Shown in pieces: positions 38,228-46,166 of a DNA stretch of 64,000 nucleotides (position 1 is the stretch's first letter; every line of letters starts with the position of its first letter). The notes beneath the pieces are model-generated. The model was not told where the DNA came from, ran no database searches, and was given only the letters and a program-made list of their open reading frames with translations. This stretch comes from Phenylobacterium deserti (GTDB taxonomy: Bacteria > Pseudomonadota > Alphaproteobacteria > Caulobacterales > Caulobacteraceae), in assembly GCA_945883235.1 (NCBI GenBank), contig CAMCXF010000006.1, forward strand, positions 62,001-126,000, in the 5' to 3' direction. A program made the position numbers and the translations under genes.

Positions 38228-39343
38228 CTAGTCGATCAAAGCGTCCTGCCGACGCGCCCGCCGTCGCAACCAGACGATCGAGCCGGTGACGCTGAGCACC
38301 GCTGGAGCGATGCCGCCCAGGAAGATGATCGTCTGCCAGACAGGCCCCATGCCGCCACCGTCGTGGATCTTGCGCATGAGCGGCGAGATGTCGTCCTCGG
38401 GCACGGGATTACCGCCTTGCCCCACACGCTCCGCCTTAACCTGCCCCGTTGCATCGACGACCTGAACGGTCTCCGGCCGCTCAGCGCCGGGCGCTTTTAG
38501 GCCCACGCGCCAGACCGGCTCCTTGCCCTGGATCGGCACACTCACCTCGGCGACCGAACCCGGCGCGCTGGCCTGCGCGGCGGCGATAGCCTGGGTGATC
38601 GTCAACTGCGGCATGATCGGTGGGGCGAACCGGCTGGCGTCGCGCGGCGGTTGCGCTGGCAGGCCGAACACCTCCCGGCTGGTCTGGGGGAACGAGATAT
38701 AGACGCCAGTCAGTGACAGCACCGCCAGCGGAACACAGATCCAGAACCCCACCAGGTGGTGCAGGTTGAACAGGATCGACGCCCCCCGCCGCCAGCGTAA
38801 CCCTTTGAGGAACCCACCGTTGCGCGGCCACCAGAGCCAAAGGCCCGTGGCGCTGGAGACAAACATCGCCCAGCCCAGCCAGCCGACAACCTTGCGACCG
38901 ACCTCCGGGATCAGCAGCGAGCCGTGCACCCGGTGCATCACCATGCTGAAACCCTTGGCCACCTCGGCAGTGTCGAGCACCCGGGCCGTCGGTGGATCGA
39001 TCCAGACGTTCAGGCTGCGAGGACGCCCGCCAGGGCCTGGAGGGCCAGTCATCCTGCCAACAGCCACCACCGGATCACCGGACTTCTGCGGAAAACGAAC
39101 CTGGGTCAACTGCGCCCGGTCGCCTAACGCAGCCTGGGCGACATCCGCGTAGGCCTCGACCGGCATTGAAACCATACCCCCCGTGACCACGTATCTTTGG
39201 GCATAGAGGGCGCGATCAAGCTGATCGTGCCACACCAGGACGGAGCCCGTGACACTCAACGGAACCAGCGCGACCAGCAGGCCGACGCCGATCCACAGAT
39301 GCACGTCCAGCCAGACGCGGCGCAGTTTCGCGGGCAGGGTCAT
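38228..39343 (-). CDS. PepSY-associated membrane protein (iron-uptake type)
   Basis: A 371-residue inner-membrane protein of the PepSY-associated TM family, which often accompanies siderophore receptors and is thought to help ferric-siderophore reduction. Four helices are visible: near the start (LDVHLWIGVGLLVALVPLSV), GWLGWAMFVSSATGLWLWW, LVGFWICVPLAVLSLTGVY and GIAPAVLSVTGSIVWL. Conserved histidines lie in these helices and in the N-terminal loop region. A PepSY-type domain lies between helices 3 and 4. GGAGAG precedes the ATG. It is first in a two-gene unit with the TonB receptor. Confidence 0.85.
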   Translation of the reverse strand: MTLPAKLRRVWLDVHLWIGVGLLVALVPLSVTGSVLVWHDQLDRALYAQRYVVTGGMVSMPVEAYADVAQAALGDRAQLTQVRFPQKSGDPVVAVGRMTGPPGPGGRPRSLNVWIDPPTARVLDTAEVAKGFSMVMHRVHGSLLIPEVGRKVVGWLGWAMFVSSATGLWLWWPRNGGFLKGLRWRRGASILFNLHHLVGFWICVPLAVLSLTGVYISFPQTSREVFGLPAQPPRDASRFAPPIMPQLTITQAIAAAQASAPGSVAEVSVPIQGKEPVWRVGLKAPGAERPETVQVVDATGQVKAERVGQGGNPVPEDDISPLMRKIHDGGGMGPVWQTIIFLGGIAPAVLSVTGSIVWLRRRARRQDALID

Positions 39344-39388
39344 GGATCAGCTCTCCCGGCGCAATTCGGCCGCCACCGCAACCGCTAA

Positions 39389-39403
39389 TGCGAATAACTC
39401 GCA
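39389..39403. promoter_or_regulatory. Fur-like box upstream of PepSY gene
   Basis: TGCGAATAACTCGCA, a 7-1-7 inverted repeat (six of seven pairs match), lies 46 bases before the PepSY start. Similar TGCGAAT-type boxes are known in alphaproteobacterial Fur targets. Together with the exact box near 38212 it suggests iron control of both genes. Confidence 0.6.
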
Positions 39404-39491
39404 AAAACAAGTCGCCATACGTATGCAACCGTCACCGTGGCATTTCGTTGAGTCTTCGGTAACCAACGCGGCGCAGGCTCCCACAAACGCC

Positions 39492-39677
39492 ATGACGATC
39501 CTAAGACCCTTCCTGTTGCTGGCGAGTGTCGCCTTCGTGACCGGCTTCGCGGGCTATCTGGCCGTGGCCCGGGTCACGCCCCTGACGCCGCCGCCTTATG
39601 TTGAGGCTGCGAGCCCGCCCGCGAGCTGGATCCCGGCCAGCCAGACTGTGGACGAGGATGCCGGCCAGCGTACCTGA
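39492..39677 (+). CDS. Small membrane or exported hypothetical protein
   Basis: A 61-residue frame beginning MTILRPFLLLASVAFVTGFAG, a single hydrophobic helix that could be a signal anchor, followed by a Pro-rich segment (RVTPLTPPPYVEAASPPASW) and an acidic tail. It has no convincing ribosome site and no recognised family. It lies in the 443-base interval between the divergent PepSY gene and the CoA-transferase gene. It could be a small periplasmic protein or simply an open frame; the hydrophobic/proline pattern makes me prefer a real gene. Confidence 0.4.
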   Translation: MTILRPFLLLASVAFVTGFAGYLAVARVTPLTPPPYVEAASPPASWIPASQTVDEDAGQRT

Positions 39678-39786
39678 AGCGCGCCGAAATCCCTGGACTT
39701 TTCCCTCGCGGCTGAGGCTTTCTCCCGACCGTTGAACATCAGGAACGGACTCCATCCTCGGCGACGCCAGGATGGTCGGAGGATGA

Positions 39787-41004
39787 ATGTACGATCTGTT
39801 GAAAGGCCTCCGGGTGGTCGAAGGCTCGGCCTTTGTCGCCGCCCCGACCTGCGGTCTCTATCTGGCCCAGATGGGCGCCGAAGTGATCCGCTTCGACAAC
39901 ATCGGCGGCGGCCCCGACTTCCGCCGCTGGCCTTTGGCGGACAACGGATTCAGCCTCTATTGGGAAGGTCTGAACAAGGGCAAGAAATCGGTGGCCCTTG
40001 ACCTCTCAGGCCCCGCAGGTCGCGAGATCGCGCAGCGCCTGGCCGCCTCGCCCGGCGACGATGCCGGCCTGTTCGTGACCAACTTTCCGGTCGATGGGTT
40101 TCTGTCCTACGAGAAGCTGAGCGCACTGCGCGCCGACCTGATCTGCGTCCGGGTCATGGGCTGGGCAGATGGATCCCAGGGGATGGACTACACGATCAAT
40201 TCAGCGCTGGGCCTGCCGCTGATGACCGGCCCCGCCGACGACGACCGGCCGGTCAATCATGTGCTGGCGGCATGGGACCTCCTGACCGGCGCCTACTGCG
40301 CCTTCGGCCTGGTGTCGGCTCTGCTGGCGCGGCATCGTGGCCAGGGGGGCCGTGAGATCCGTGCGCCGCTGTCCGACATCGGCGCTGCCTCCATGGCCAA
40401 CATGGGCTTCACCGCCGAGGCGATGCTGACCGGCCACCAGCGCCCGCGCATGGGCAATGACGTGTTCGGTGCCTTTGGCCGCGATTTCACCACCCGTGAC
40501 GGCCAGAAGCTGATGCTGCTGGCGATCACCCCCAAGCAGTGGAGCAAGGCCGTCGAAGCGCTGGGAATTGGGACCGAAGTCGCCGCCGTCGAGACCGCCC
40601 TCGGCGTCTCGTTCGCCATCGACGAGGGGCTGCGCTTCACCCACCGCGCCCACCTCTACCCACTGTTTGAGCGTGCGTTTGCCGCAAAGGATGCTGCGAC
40701 CCTCACCCCGGCCTTCGACGCCGGCGGTGTCACCTGGGGCAGCTACCAGACCCTGGAGGCCGCGCTCGACGACACCCGGCTCTACAAGAACAACCCGCTG
40801 TTCGAGGCCGTGAAACACCCCAGTGGCCTGACCTACCCCGCACCAGGCGCGATGGGCACCATCCCCCAGGACACCCGCGGCCCGGTGTTGCCCGCGCCAA
40901 GACTGGGGCAACACACCGACGAGGTGCTGGCCGAGGTCCTGGGCATGAGCAGCGGCGAGATCGGCAAGCTTCACGACGCAGGCGTAGTGGCGGGAGCAAG
41001 CTAA
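39787..41004 (+). CDS. mct: 2-methylfumaryl-CoA isomerase-like CoA-transferase (mesaconyl-CoA C1-C4)
   Basis: A 405-residue family III CoA-transferase that resembles Chloroflexus Mct from memory along its length: GLRVVEGSAFVAAP, a GAEVIRFDNIGGGPDFRRWP stretch, FVTNFP, then MDYTINSALGLPLMTGP with the likely nucleophilic Asp134, VNHVLAAWD, and the end PAPRLGQHTDEVLAEVLG. That enzyme moves CoA within mesaconate from the C1 to the C4 carboxyl in the 3-hydroxypropionate cycle. No other gene of that cycle is here. A different dicarboxyl-CoA substrate is possible. Its stop overlaps the convergent DUF4386 gene (CTAA). Confidence 0.75.
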   Translation: MYDLLKGLRVVEGSAFVAAPTCGLYLAQMGAEVIRFDNIGGGPDFRRWPLADNGFSLYWEGLNKGKKSVALDLSGPAGREIAQRLAASPGDDAGLFVTNFPVDGFLSYEKLSALRADLICVRVMGWADGSQGMDYTINSALGLPLMTGPADDDRPVNHVLAAWDLLTGAYCAFGLVSALLARHRGQGGREIRAPLSDIGAASMANMGFTAEAMLTGHQRPRMGNDVFGAFGRDFTTRDGQKLMLLAITPKQWSKAVEALGIGTEVAAVETALGVSFAIDEGLRFTHRAHLYPLFERAFAAKDAATLTPAFDAGGVTWGSYQTLEAALDDTRLYKNNPLFEAVKHPSGLTYPAPGAMGTIPQDTRGPVLPAPRLGQHTDEVLAEVLGMSSGEIGKLHDAGVVAGAS

Positions 41005-41711
41005 CCTTCTCGGGTTTTGACCGCAGACGGTCCCTGCATCAGACCAACGCCTGTAGTGATCAGCCAGACGGTCAGCATCAAAAACCCGGCGGTTGTGGCC
41101 AAGGAGAACACCGCACCCGATTGACCCAGCGCCAGAGCCAGGCCTTCGAAGCAGCCTGCAAGGACCAGCGCCGCCGTAAGCCCGCCCGCCGCAGCTGTGA
41201 TCCCGGACCGTTCCTGGCGCTGCATCATCGCCACCTGCAACACGAACAGGCTGGTCAGCAGCTGGCCCAGATGTTCGCCGATCGCCACGCCGCCCCAGGC
41301 ATTCAGCAGCGCGAAAGCCTGCTCGGAAGCCATTCGGGTCGTGGGCTCGGCATGATCGCGGGCCAGCTCCGGGACGACGAACACCCAGCGCGACAGGCCG
41401 ATGGCCTGGGCCAGACCCGCCAGCGCCCCGCTCAATGCCGCCCCCACCGCCAGCGCCGGTCGCACGCTCAACCGCTCCGGCGTAACTGCCAGCGCCACCG
41501 CCAGCGGGACCATTGCCAGCGCCGCCAGCATGAACCCCTCCCACACCAGCACCAGCCAGGCCCCCCCGGCGAGAAACAGCTCCAGCGCCTCGCCGGGCGG
41601 GCGACGCAATACGCCCGGATAGTCATAGATCACCGCCAGCGCCGCGTAGGGCAGATTGAACCCTACCGCCAGGCTGATCGCCGCAATCCCCGTCAGCCGC
41701 CGACCATCCAT
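41001..41711 (-). CDS. DUF4386-like membrane protein
   Basis: A 236-residue polytopic inner-membrane protein with about six helices. The pattern ARDHAEPTTRMASEQAFAL followed by WGGVAIGEHLGQLLTSLFV fits DUF4386 family proteins, which have no known biochemical role. The ATG at 41711 (MDGRRLTGIAAISLAV) is preferred to a longer start at 41765, because the latter would run through three palindromic sites. It is divergent from a TetR-type repressor gene and most likely its target. Confidence 0.7.
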   Translation of the reverse strand: MDGRRLTGIAAISLAVGFNLPYAALAVIYDYPGVLRRPPGEALELFLAGGAWLVLVWEGFMLAALAMVPLAVALAVTPERLSVRPALAVGAALSGALAGLAQAIGLSRWVFVVPELARDHAEPTTRMASEQAFALLNAWGGVAIGEHLGQLLTSLFVLQVAMMQRQERSGITAAAGGLTAALVLAGCFEGLALALGQSGAVFSLATTAGFLMLTVWLITTGVGLMQGPSAVKTREG

Positions 41712-41714
41712 GTC

Positions 41715-41734
41715 ATGTCTCCACTTGGAGACAT
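41715..41734. promoter_or_regulatory. 9-2-9 palindrome over the DUF4386 ribosome site
   Basis: ATGTCTCCA-CT-TGGAGACAT is a perfect inverted repeat, lying three bases upstream of the DUF4386 ATG and covering its GGAG ribosome site. It could be an operator or a messenger RNA hairpin that hides the ribosome site. Confidence 0.55.
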
Positions 41735-41741
41735 GATCGTT

Positions 41742-41790
41742 AGTCACCGATAGGTGACAAGTCAATCAGAAATGTCACCGGCTCGTGACA
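41742..41790. promoter_or_regulatory. Tandem TetR operator sites
   Basis: Two related 18-base inverted repeats: AGTCACCGATAGGTGACA (41742-41759) and TGTCACCGGCTCGTGACA (41773-41790). Both share GTCACCG at the left and GTGACA at the right. Their centres are 31 bases apart, about three helical turns. They lie between the divergent DUF4386 and TetR genes and are the natural binding sites for that repressor. Confidence 0.65.
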
Positions 41791-41844
41791 AAGCGCTGGA
41801 CGGCGGGGGTGATCCCGGCCAATCAGAGGCCAGGAGCCGCCTCA

Positions 41845-42312
41845 ATGACCGCACCGACTGCCCAGCCCGCCCGCGACCGACCCCGCACCGAGGCGCTGAT
41901 CCGCGCCGCCGCCCGCGATGTGCTGGCCGAGACCGGGTTCCAGGGGTTCGGCGTCAACGCCGTGGCTCGCCGAGCAGGTTGCGACAAGCAGCTGATCTAC
42001 CGCTACTTCGGCGGGCTTGAGGGTCTGGTCGACGCCATCGGCGCAGACCTCGCCACCTGGCTCGAGGACAGTCTGGCTGCAGCCCCGACACCCGCGCCTG
42101 CCTCCTACGCCCAGCTGTCCGAACGTCTGATCCTGGGCTTCCTCGATGCGTTTCGCGCCAATCGTCTGGTCCAGCAGATCGCGCTTTGGGAACTGGCGCT
42201 GTCCGCCGCCGCCACGGGCGCTTTTGCCGGTCTCAACCTTAGCACAGACGCCGACTGGACGCGGGTCAGGGAAACGGCGACGGCAGTTATCCGTGGGGCG
42301 TACCGCGAATAG
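41845..42312 (+). CDS. TetR-family repressor, short form
   Basis: A 155-residue TetR-type regulator. The HTH lies at about residues 31-55 (GFQGFGVNAVARRAGCDKQLIYRYFGG). The ligand domain is only about 100 residues and the protein stops after VIRGAYRE; typical members are 190-210. No continuation is visible in the other two frames, so it is either a naturally short type or truncated without a simple frameshift. AGGAG lies eight bases before the ATG at 41845. It probably binds the tandem sites just upstream and controls itself and the DUF4386 gene. Confidence 0.82.
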   Translation: MTAPTAQPARDRPRTEALIRAAARDVLAETGFQGFGVNAVARRAGCDKQLIYRYFGGLEGLVDAIGADLATWLEDSLAAAPTPAPASYAQLSERLILGFLDAFRANRLVQQIALWELALSAAATGAFAGLNLSTDADWTRVRETATAVIRGAYRE

Positions 42313-42367
42313 TTGACTGGATAGCTTCGATGTCCTGTTCGATGCCTCATCCGATTCAGGCAGGAGA

Positions 42368-43843
42368 CTAGGCTGCGACCTCTTCCAGTCCGGCGTCGTC
42401 GTTCCTCAGTAACCCGTCCAGCCCCTGCTCGCGCACCTTGCGGTAAAGGGTGGAACGGCCGATGCCCAGGCGGCGGGCGACCTCGCTCATGTGGCCGGCG
42501 TAGACCTCGATGGCCAGCTGGATCAGGTCGCGCTCGATGTCTTCCAGTGTGCGCAGGTGTCCGCGTCCGTCAAGGATCCGCACCGGCGAGTCCTGCGGCG
42601 GCGCACCAGTGTCTGCCCCCGATGATGGTGCCGCAAAGCTGGTGGCCTGGGCTTCCGGCGGCGGCGCGGCAACACCGGAGATCGCCGGGAAGTCGTGCGG
42701 CTGCAGATAGGGGGCGTCGGCCAGCACGATAGCGCGATAAACCGCGTTCTCCAGCTGGCGCACATTGCCGGGCCACTCGAACGCCGTGAGATAGGCCAGG
42801 GTCTCGGCGCTGGCGCCTACTACGGACTTGCCCTCTTCAACGTTGAAGCGGCGAACGAAGCAGTCGACGAGGGCCGGCACGTCTTCGCGACGCTCACGCA
42901 GGCTGGGGGCCTCGATGGGGAATACGTTCAGGCGGTAGTAGAGATCCTCGCGGAACCGGCCCTCTTTGACGGCCAGGCTGAGGTCGCGGTTGGTGGCCGA
43001 GACGATGCGCACATCGACCTTGATGGAACGCTTGGAGCCCACGGCGTCGATCTCGCTTTCCTGCAGGGCGCGCAGCAGCTTGACCTGGATGTCGAGGGGC
43101 AGTTCGCCCACCTCGTCGAGGAACAGGGTGCCGCCGTTGGCTTCCTGGAACTTGCCGAGGTGCTTGTCGGTGGCACCGGTGAAGCTCCCCTTCTCGTGGC
43201 CGAACAGGATGCTCTCGACCAGATTGGCCGGGATCGCGCCGCAGTTTACCGCCACAAAGGGCTTGCCGGCGCGCTCGGACGAGCCGTGGACGGCGCGCGC
43301 GATCACTTCCTTGCCGACGCCGCTCTCGCCGGTGATCAGGATCGGGATCGAGGACCTTGCCGCCCGTTCGCCCAGCCGCTTGACCATAGTCATGGCCGGG
43401 GAGGAACCGATCAGGTCGTTGAAGCTGGTACGGCCGGTAGCGTGCTTCTTCAGCCGGTCCACCTCGCCCTTCAACGCGCCCATGGAGAGCGCGTTGCGGA
43501 TCGAGATGGTGATGCGCTCGGGACTGGCCGGCTTGACGAAGAAGTCGCAGGCGCCGGCCTGCATGGCCTTGACCACGGTATCGATACCGCCGGTCGCGGT
43601 CAGCACGATCACTGGCTGGTGGAAACCGCGGGCCCGCATTTCGATCAGCGAATCCTGTCCGGAAATGCCGGGCATCACCAGGTCCAGCAGCACCACGTCG
43701 ACCGTGGCACCCGACGTCAGGTGTTGCATCGCCTCATCGCCGCTCTGGGCGTGGGCGACCGCGAAACCGTCGCGTTCAAGCACCGCCTGGATCAGGCGGC
43801 GCTGCGTCGGGTCGTCATCGACGACAAGGACCGTTTTGGTCAT
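42368..43843 (-). CDS. tacA: Sigma-54-dependent response regulator (TacA-like)
   Basis: A 491-residue NtrC-type activator. The receiver domain has Asp10/Asp11 and the phosphoacceptor Asp54 in [10 protein letters not shown]. The AAA+ domain carries the Walker A loop GESGVGKE, the sigma-54 contact motif in the form GSFTGA rather than GAFTGA, and Walker [13 protein letters not shown] Fis-type HTH ends the protein ([21 protein letters not shown]). The start [19 protein letters not shown] and the overall order fit the Caulobacter cell-cycle regulator TacA. I infer this orthology from memory; synteny is not available here. No partner kinase is adjacent. Confidence 0.75.
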   Translation of the reverse strand: MTKTVLVVDDDPTQRRLIQAVLERDGFAVAHAQSGDEAMQHLTSGATVDVVLLDLVMPGISGQDSLIEMRARGFHQPVIVLTATGGIDTVVKAMQAGACDFFVKPASPERITISIRNALSMGALKGEVDRLKKHATGRTSFNDLIGSSPAMTMVKRLGERAARSSIPILITGESGVGKEVIARAVHGSSERAGKPFVAVNCGAIPANLVESILFGHEKGSFTGATDKHLGKFQEANGGTLFLDEVGELPLDIQVKLLRALQESEIDAVGSKRSIKVDVRIVSATNRDLSLAVKEGRFREDLYYRLNVFPIEAPSLRERREDVPALVDCFVRRFNVEEGKSVVGASAETLAYLTAFEWPGNVRQLENAVYRAIVLADAPYLQPHDFPAISGVAAPPPEAQATSFAAPSSGADTGAPPQDSPVRILDGRGHLRTLEDIERDLIQLAIEVYAGHMSEVARRLGIGRSTLYRKVREQGLDGLLRNDDAGLEEVAA

Positions 43844-43971
43844 ATGAAAACACCCACCGGACTGGACGCTCGCTCTTCTGGCGAGGCCTTGTTCTTGTCC
43901 CTGATTGATACAGGACGGTGGTAAAGGCGGAGTTTCCTAGAGTTGAGTCAGGCCTTAACCGGCGTGGTTTC

Positions 43972-44565
43972 CTAAGTGTTACTCTTCGGGTCGGGAATAG
44001 TGACCATGGGCAGGAAAATCTGCACCAGTGGACCTATCGTGAATGCATAAAGCAGGGTTCCGACACCCACCGTACCGCCCAGAAGCCAGCCAAACCCCAG
44101 CACCGTCAGCTCGATGCCGGTCCGCACCAGTCTTAGTGACCATCCTGTCCGCCGCGCAAGCCCGGTCATCAGTCCGTCGCGCGGTCCCGGCCCCAGACCT
44201 GCGCCGATGTAGAGCGCGCCGGCGATCCCGTTGGCGACAACACTGAACAACAAGGCGGCCACCGGTAGCGCCAGACCCTCAATCGCGGGCAACACCGACA
44301 GGGTGAGATCCATCGCTGTTCCGATCAGGATCACATTGGCCACCGTGCCGATGCCCGGCCGCTGCTTCAGCGGAATCCACAACAAAAGTACGGCCAGACC
44401 CACCAGATTGACGACCTTGCCGATCGACAGATCGGCCTGGGTCGCCAGACCCTGATGGAACACGTCCCACGGATCCAGCCCCAGCGCCGCGCGCAGCATA
44501 AGCGCCATGGAGGCCCCGTAGAGCAGCAGGCCGATGAACAGCTGAAGGAGGCGGCGCGGCATCAT
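43972..44565 (-). CDS. yczE: YczE-family membrane protein
   Basis: A 197-residue integral membrane protein of the YczE/YyaS/YitT group with about five to six helices. Visible family features are the N-terminal LLYGASMALMLRAALGLDPWDVFHQG and the GLGPGPRDGLMTGL loop. Family genes are often paired with a divergent MocR-type regulator (called YczR), as here. Function is unproven and a transport role is guessed for the family. The start is probably one of two adjacent ATGs (44565, 44562); an upstream start would extend into the divergent gene. Confidence 0.85.
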   Translation of the reverse strand: MMPRRLLQLFIGLLLYGASMALMLRAALGLDPWDVFHQGLATQADLSIGKVVNLVGLAVLLLWIPLKQRPGIGTVANVILIGTAMDLTLSVLPAIEGLALPVAALLFSVVANGIAGALYIGAGLGPGPRDGLMTGLARRTGWSLRLVRTGIELTVLGFGWLLGGTVGVGTLLYAFTIGPLVQIFLPMVTIPDPKSNT

Positions 44566-44583
44566 GCCAATCCAGATGCCTTC

Positions 44584-44610
44584 AACTGGACCTTGAAAAC
44601 AGAGCCAGTT
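44584..44610. promoter_or_regulatory. Inverted AACTGG repeat between yczE and MocR gene
   Basis: AACTGG (44584-44589) and CCAGTT (44605-44610) are exact inverted repeats 15 bases apart, in the 61-base gap between the divergent yczE and MocR-type genes. This is the likely operator region for the regulator, although MocR proteins often bind direct repeats, so the arrangement is uncertain. Confidence 0.45.
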
Positions 44611-44626
44611 ATGCGACCGTGGCCCC

Positions 44627-46069
44627 ATGAGCCCGAGAAGACTAGGTCCCGCCTCCCTGATCCGACTGCTCGGTGCCTGGCGCGGCGAGCGGGCGGGCCC
44701 CGCCTATCGCCAGCTGGCCGAGGCGTTGCGCCTGCTGATCCTGGACGGCCGCCTGCCTCTGGACGTGGTTCTGCCCGGCGAGCGCGAGCTGGCGCACATC
44801 CTGGAGATCAGCCGCACCACTGTCACCGCCGCCTTCGCCCAACTTCGGGACGAGGGGTTCCTTGATCGGCGTCAGGGTGCCGGCGCCCGGACCCGCCTGC
44901 CCGCCGGCCCCGGCGAGCGCGGCGCGACCATCCTGGTCAGCAGCCCGGCCGCTGAAGGCGTGCTGGACATGACCTCGGCCGCGCCACCGGCCAGTGAGCT
45001 GATCCACCAGGCCTATGCAGCCGCCTTGAGCCTGCTACCGGCCTTCCTGCCCCAGCACGGCTATGCCACACTGGGCCTCCAGGAATTCCGCCAGGCCGTG
45101 GCCGATCGCTACACCCGTCGCGGCCTGCCCACGACCGCCGACCAGATCATGATCACGAACGGCGCCCAGCATGGATTGGCGCTGATGCTGCGGCTGCTGG
45201 CCGGGCCAGGCGACCGTGTGGTGATCGACCACCCGACCTACCCCCACGCAATCGACGCCATCGAGCGCGCCTTCTGTCGGCCGGTCCCTGTCGGGCTGCA
45301 CGCCGAGGGCTGGGACCTGGAGGGCGTGGGCGCTGCGTTCCGCCAGAGTGGAGCGCGCGTCGCCTATCTGATCTCGGACTTCCAGAACCCCACAGGCCAC
45401 TGGATGACCCCGGAGGCTCGCGCCGCCCTCAGCCACGCGGCGGCCCGCGCTGGCACCACCCTGATCCTCGACGAGACCATGACCGATCTCTGGCTCGACG
45501 CGCCGGTCTATCCCTACGCCTTTGCGGAGCCTGCGGAAGGACTGGTGCGCCTCGGGTCCATGGGCAAGAGCTTCTGGGGCGGTCTGCGGCTGGGCTGGAT
45601 TCGTGCCGACGCGCCCGTCATTCAGGCACTGGCACCCCGGCGGGCGTCGATCGATCTGGGCTCGCCGTTGCTGGAACAACTGGCGGGCTGCCAACTTCTG
45701 TCGGACGAGGCGGCACCGCTTGCGGCCCGGCGCGCGCTGCTACGGACCCGCCGCGACCATCTTCTGGCCCGGTTGCACACGCGGCTACCCGAGTGGAAGG
45801 TGCGCCGTCCCGAAGGTGGCCTGTCGCTCTGGGCCGAATTGCCCAGTCCCGTGTCCAGTGCCTTGGCCGCGACGTCGGAGCGGTTCGGCGTCCGAATCGC
45901 CGCCGGTCCAAGGTTTGGCGTCGATGGTGCCTTCGAACGCTTCATCCGCCTGCCCTACACGCTGAGCCCGGAAGACCTCTCCACCGCCGTGGATCGGCTG
46001 GCGTCGGCCTACGAGGGCCTGAGAGCCGGCGCCACCCCGGCCCGGACATCGATGGGTGCAGTCGTCTAG
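44627..46069 (+). CDS. MocR-type regulator (GntR HTH plus aminotransferase domain)
   Basis: A 480-residue PLP-dependent transcription factor. The N-terminal winged helix of the GntR family lies at about residues 20-85 (AYRQLAEALRLLILDG, then LAHILEISRTTVTAAFAQL). A fold-type I aminotransferase domain follows, with the PLP-binding Lys in SMGKSFWGGLRLGWIRAD. It is divergent from yczE; such pairs are known, and the regulator is then called YczR. It probably controls yczE and possibly itself. The ATG at 44627 lacks a clear ribosome site, as is common for leaderless messages. Confidence 0.9.
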   Translation: MSPRRLGPASLIRLLGAWRGERAGPAYRQLAEALRLLILDGRLPLDVVLPGERELAHILEISRTTVTAAFAQLRDEGFLDRRQGAGARTRLPAGPGERGATILVSSPAAEGVLDMTSAAPPASELIHQAYAAALSLLPAFLPQHGYATLGLQEFRQAVADRYTRRGLPTTADQIMITNGAQHGLALMLRLLAGPGDRVVIDHPTYPHAIDAIERAFCRPVPVGLHAEGWDLEGVGAAFRQSGARVAYLISDFQNPTGHWMTPEARAALSHAAARAGTTLILDETMTDLWLDAPVYPYAFAEPAEGLVRLGSMGKSFWGGLRLGWIRADAPVIQALAPRRASIDLGSPLLEQLAGCQLLSDEAAPLAARRALLRTRRDHLLARLHTRLPEWKVRRPEGGLSLWAELPSPVSSALAATSERFGVRIAAGPRFGVDGAFERFIRLPYTLSPEDLSTAVDRLASAYEGLRAGATPARTSMGAVV

Positions 46070-46166
46070 CCGCGCATTTCCCTGGCGGCAGGCTTGCGGA
46101 CGCGCTTGGTCGCGCCATACTGGAGCCGGATCGGCGCAGTACGAAACGCCGGCCTTGGGAGGCGAC

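Noticed and set aside
42310-42367. Frameshift explaining the short TetR at 41845
   Set aside because: Neither other frame continues the protein beyond the stop, so no simple repair restores a typical length.
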